Of a stretch of 64,000 bases of DNA, positions 61,075-64,000 are shown piece after piece. The DNA comes from an uncultured Planctomycetota bacterium (GTDB lineage: Bacteria; Planctomycetota; Phycisphaerae; UBA1845; Fen-1342). Location of the stretch: contig CAADGL010000021.1 of the NCBI GenBank assembly GCA_900696525.1, positions 124,001-188,000 of the forward strand. Reading direction: 5' to 3'. A program made the position numbers and the translations under genes. Position 1 is the first letter of the stretch, and each line of letters starts with the position of its first letter. Below the pieces are notes generated by a model. It saw only the letters and a list, made by a program, of their open reading frames with translations. It did no database searches and had not been told where the DNA came from.

Positions 61075-62717
61075 GGCAAGGCTCCCTGGGTCGTCGCCGC
61101 CGCCTCCGACTCCCGAGCCGGCCCGCCTTTGCCCTGCGACTCAGCGGCGAGGAGACGGGCCGAGGACAGCCCGGCTCCGCTGGGATCCCGGCTCGTTCGC
61201 GGCTCCTGCGACGGCGGACGGTGGAAGGTGTGGCAGTAGACGCAACGGTCGCTCACGCCGCCGAGCAGCGGCCCGCCGGCGTGATGGGCGGGCGCATGAC
61301 AGCCGCGGCAGGCATCCACGTTCGGAAGCAGCACGTCCGCGCTTTGCCTGCTGGTCGTGGCGCCCGGATGACAGTGAATGCATCCCGCGGCGGCGGCCGC
61401 AACAGGTTCCGGCGCCGCCTTGACGAGCGGCCCGACCGTCTTGTGCCGCGCATGGCTGAACGAGCCGTGCAGGAACCAGCGCCGCGGGATGGACGTCGGG
61501 GCGATCACCGCCAGTGGCGTCTCAAAGGCGGAACTCGTCTGCCGCGGGGGCGGCCGGTAATCGACGGCATGACACTTTGTGCAGAGCCCGCCGCCGGCGA
61601 CGTCGTAGAGGCGCCGCTCGATCGTGACGGCGTTCCTGGCGATGTACCGCAGCTCGTCGGCGGTGTCTACCTTGCCATCCGCGCCCGGCGCGGGCCGCGG
61701 CTCGAGGTCGCTCTCGGGCGGCGTTTGCTCGCCGGGCTCACGCAGGAAGCGCAGCAATTGGCCGATGATGCCCGAGCGGATTTCGCCGGGCGTGCTGTGT
61801 GCGACCCAGCCGTCGGGCGTGCCGCGGATCGGATAGAGCGAGCCGACGTCGAGCTTGTGGCAGGCGGCGCAGTGCAGCTCGTAGCGGATGGGCTGCATGA
61901 AGGCGCCGGACTTGTCCACCTCGTCGGCGCCGGCCGACGCGAGCTCGTGCGGCAGGCGCTCGACGCCCAGGACGCGCGCCAGGCCGAAGCGCCACGGCCG
62001 CTGCGAGTCGCCGGCGCGATGGCAGTCGTCGCACGAGAGCGGCTCGCCCGGAATGCCGGGGAAGGGCCGCTTGGCGACGTCCATGTGGGTGTCGTGGCTG
62101 AACCGGAGTCGTCCCGGGTCGGGCCGCGACAGCGCCGCGAAGTCCGGGTGGTCGCCGTTGCGCTTTCGCTTGCCGAACTGCGTGATCGAGCGCGCGAACG
62201 GGCTGCCGGCGTCGAGCGGACGCAGGTCCGCGTGGCAGCTCGTGCAGTGCCGGTCGTCCATTTCCGTCAGCCGCACGAAGCCCGCATGCTCGGCGTGGCA
62301 CGAGCTGCACGCGGCCCGGGGCTCGCGCGCGTCGGGGTGAGAGGCGGCGTGCGGAGCGGATAGCTGGTGCCAGGCCGACCGCGTCTCCGTATCGTGGCCG
62401 ATCGTCCAGCCGTGACAGCTAAGGCAGCCGTCGTTCAGCGTGTGGGCCTTGTCGGCGTCGCTCTTCCAGAAACGCGCGAAGTGCGTCGCCTGCGTATGAC
62501 ATGCGGCGCAGTTGTCAGCCAGCATCGCGTGGCCGATCGACATCGGCCCGCTGCTGAACGGCCGCTCGTCGCCGCGCACAAGCGTCGCGATCATCCAGCC
62601 GGCGGCCAGCAGGGCCCCGCCCGCGGCGAGGGCGCGCTTCAGCAGGCGCTCGCGATGGACGCGCAGCGCGTAGAACAGATTGAAGCGGTCCCAGAGCGGC
62701 TTCGGTTTGTAGGGCAC
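61071..62717 (-). CDS. Membrane-anchored decahaem cytochrome c
   Basis: A 548-residue cytochrome with an N-terminal anchor (RALAAGGALLAAGWMIATLV) and ten CxxCH sites with Cys at 70, 98, 137, 158, 229, 283, 379, 446, 470 and 492. Many other His residues could serve as distal ligands. The start is GTG at 62717, without a strong ribosome site. It follows the membrane cytochrome b-like gene by 80 nt and overlaps the pentahaem gene by ATGA. A periplasmic electron conduit or storage protein is inferred. Confidence 0.85.
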   Translation of the reverse strand: MPYKPKPLWDRFNLFYALRVHRERLLKRALAAGGALLAAGWMIATLVRGDERPFSSGPMSIGHAMLADNCAACHTQATHFARFWKSDADKAHTLNDGCLSCHGWTIGHDTETRSAWHQLSAPHAASHPDAREPRAACSSCHAEHAGFVRLTEMDDRHCTSCHADLRPLDAGSPFARSITQFGKRKRNGDHPDFAALSRPDPGRLRFSHDTHMDVAKRPFPGIPGEPLSCDDCHRAGDSQRPWRFGLARVLGVERLPHELASAGADEVDKSGAFMQPIRYELHCAACHKLDVGSLYPIRGTPDGWVAHSTPGEIRSGIIGQLLRFLREPGEQTPPESDLEPRPAPGADGKVDTADELRYIARNAVTIERRLYDVAGGGLCTKCHAVDYRPPPRQTSSAFETPLAVIAPTSIPRRWFLHGSFSHARHKTVGPLVKAAPEPVAAAAAGCIHCHPGATTSRQSADVLLPNVDACRGCHAPAHHAGGPLLGGVSDRCVYCHTFHRPPSQEPRTSRDPSGAGLSSARLLAAESQGKGGPARESEAAATTQGALP

Positions 62718-62797
62718 AATGCCACCCGATCCAGAACGGCCACCCGATCACAGAATCACAAGATCACCCGCTCACCAGGCCAGAATGGCCCCCTGCC

Positions 62798-63775
62798 TCA
62801 GTAATAGAGCGCCATCACCATATGCACCGCCGTCAGCACCAGCAACGCCGTCGTCAGCGGAATGTGCAGCAGCAGCCAGCCGTGCAGCACCCGGTGCAGC
62901 CGAATCTGCCGCGCCTTCTGCCGCGCCTCGCCGCACAGCTCCTCCAGCGTGCGCAGCGCGGGCTCCATGCCCGGATGAATGTCGGTGCGCACCGCGTCGA
63001 ACGCGATTGACGCGCGCACCGCGCTGGCCAGCGCCGGCCGCCGGCTGCGGCAGTTCCGCAGGAACGGCGCCACCTGTCCGCCGTAGAACCGCAGCAGCGC
63101 CGCCAGGCCCTTCTCGATCGCCGCCGTCTGCTCCGCCGCCGCCGCCTTCGCGGCTTCGTCGGCGTCCGCCGCCACTTTCACGGCGGGCCCCTTGCGGAAC
63201 TCCGGCTGCTCTTCGCCGGTGAGCCGCAGCGTCTCCGACAGCTCCTGCTTGAACTGGGCGATCTCCGGCGTGTCGGGCGGGCAGTGCTCGGCGACGACCG
63301 CGAGCGCCTGCACGCGCATCTCGGCCAGCCGGCGTTCGATCTGCTCGTAGGTGGTTTCCTGCGGGACGGCGGTGGTGATGAGCCGCGGCATGGCATGTTG
63401 CAGGATCGCGCCGTACACGCCGCTGACCACGATCGCAATCAGCAGGCACATGAGCACGGTCGTCAGCGTGCCGCCGAACTGAAAGGCGCCGTGCAGCAGG
63501 ATGACCGGCAGGCTGAGGAGGCCAAGCCACAGGTGCCCGCGCAGCCAGGCGCTCATGGGCCCCAGGCGCAACAGCAAGGCCCGTCGCCGCGCCCCGAGCA
63601 GCGCCGCGAAGGCGATGAACGCCGTCCCGAGCGCGCCCAGCGCCAGGCCCAGCCAGCTATCTCCCTGCGGCGGCCCCGGGGCGGACGAGTCGGCCGCGAC
63701 GTAGGCGAGCGTGCAGACGGCGAGGATCACGAGCGAGGCGACGGCCCAGCCGCGGTGCGTGGCGTCGATTCTCAT
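62798..63775 (-). CDS. Membrane cytochrome b-like protein with two HX13H helices
   Basis: A 325-residue membrane protein: four N-terminal helices, a soluble helical insert (about residues 135-290), and a C-terminal helix. His81 and His95 lie 14 residues apart on one helix (HLWLGLLSLPVILLH), and His304 and His318 14 apart on the last (HIPLTTALLVLTAVH). This spacing is the one used by the two b haems of bc1-type cytochromes. ATG 63775 overlaps the stop of the upstream 4Fe-4S gene by 4 nt. Electron transfer across the membrane is inferred. Confidence 0.72.
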   Translation of the reverse strand: MRIDATHRGWAVASLVILAVCTLAYVAADSSAPGPPQGDSWLGLALGALGTAFIAFAALLGARRRALLLRLGPMSAWLRGHLWLGLLSLPVILLHGAFQFGGTLTTVLMCLLIAIVVSGVYGAILQHAMPRLITTAVPQETTYEQIERRLAEMRVQALAVVAEHCPPDTPEIAQFKQELSETLRLTGEEQPEFRKGPAVKVAADADEAAKAAAAEQTAAIEKGLAALLRFYGGQVAPFLRNCRSRRPALASAVRASIAFDAVRTDIHPGMEPALRTLEELCGEARQKARQIRLHRVLHGWLLLHIPLTTALLVLTAVHMVMALYY

Positions 63776-64000
63776 CGGGCGACCGCCAGGGAGGGTGCGC
63801 GCCGCCCGGTGCGGCGGGCGTCGAAGAACTCCAGCGCGTCGACGCGCAGGGCGGCGTCGTGGGGGCAGGCGTAGACGCAACTGGGCTGGCCGTCGAAGAG
63901 CGACTGGCACTGGTCGCAGGTGTAGGCCACGCGGTCGTCGCCGGTCTTGAGCGGGCGGTCGATGACCTGGCCCTCGCGCTGCGACATGTTGATGGCGTCG
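63772..64000 (-). CDS. 4Fe-4S ferredoxin-type protein, C-terminal part
   Basis: Only the last 75 codons are in the window; the gene continues past base 64000. The sequence CDQCQSLFDGQPSCVYACPHDAALRV has the cysteines of a ferredoxin-type cluster domain (C-x2-C-x8-C-x3-C-P), like the end of a 4Fe-4S electron-transfer protein. An in-frame ATG at 63987 is internal, not a start. Its stop overlaps the start of the cytochrome b-like gene. It belongs to the same operon and probably passes electrons to it. Confidence 0.75.
   Translation of the reverse strand, partial: DAINMSQREGQVIDRPLKTGDDRVAYTCDQCQSLFDGQPSCVYACPHDAALRVDALEFFDARRTGRRAPSLAVAR

Overview
The window is very GC-rich and densely coded, and it looks like a chromosome segment of a planctomycete, probably from the Phycisphaerae side of Planctomycetota. 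The evidence is combined: a PEP-CTERM surface protein, at least five secreted proteins ending in paired dockerin-like repeats of the GDxxGDGxVxQxDLGxLLxxFG type, a HAF-repeat protein, an ECF sigma factor next to a Ser/Thr kinase with kinesin-light-chain-type TPRs, and a GspE-like protein paired with a CvpA-like protein. No database search was possible, so the phylum is an inference. I saw no rRNA, tRNA, CRISPR array, IS element or prophage.

Layout. 0.1-4.2 kb: a fatty-acid operon rpmF-plsX-fabH-fabD-fabG behind a near-consensus sigma70 promoter, without acpP at its usual place. 4.7-16.7 kb: PEP-CTERM protein, inositol-phosphatase-like HisN, M14 carboxypeptidase, a palindromic tandem repeat, a beta-helix/PA14 protein, a UvrB/UvrC-motif protein, a MoxR/ChlI-like AAA ATPase, a TPR-SPOR lipoprotein, a degenerate HD protein and an RMD1/DUF155 membrane protein. 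16.4-24.7 kb: zinc-ribbon protein, isochorismatase-like hydrolase, a GVYG-repeat surface protein, the ECF sigma/kinase pair and a HAF-dockerin protein. 25-34 kb: rsmD, a second UvrB/UvrC-motif protein, AbgT transporter, and a tight operon of GspE-like pseudo-ATPase, CvpA-like protein, TVP38 protein and asparaginase.

34-42 kb: an accessory block with a HTH-like protein, a sulfatase-modifying-factor-like dockerin protein, a xylose-isomerase-like protein, a small dockerin protein, a second YQG surface protein and an M72-like metalloprotease, with two good intrinsic terminators. 42-52 kb: PhoH/PIN protein, IlvE, class I aldolase, a thioredoxin-like protein, a COG2403-type GTPase, three small membrane proteins, a GT-C glycosyltransferase and a ROK glucokinase. 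52-57.9 kb: dihaem peroxidase-dockerin protein, kelch/Ig/dockerin protein, RibBA and QueA. 57.9-64 kb: a translationally coupled electron-transfer operon (4Fe-4S protein, two-pair-histidine membrane cytochrome b-like protein, decahaem and pentahaem cytochromes c, and an NDH-2-type flavoprotein fused to a cyclic-nucleotide-binding domain), cut by the window end.

The best candidates for something undescribed are (1) the 57.9-64 kb electron-transfer operon, where a cyclic-nucleotide sensor is built into the dehydrogenase, and (2) the operon in which a membrane-anchored GspE homologue has lost its Walker A lysine but kept its zinc-finger cysteines and is coupled to a CvpA-like protein. At sequence level, several housekeeping genes without a Shine-Dalgarno sequence have a -10 element 6-9 nt before the start codon, which suggests leaderless mRNAs. 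A 3' remnant of ribBA lies on the far side of the kelch-dockerin gene, a trace of a recent duplication or insertion.
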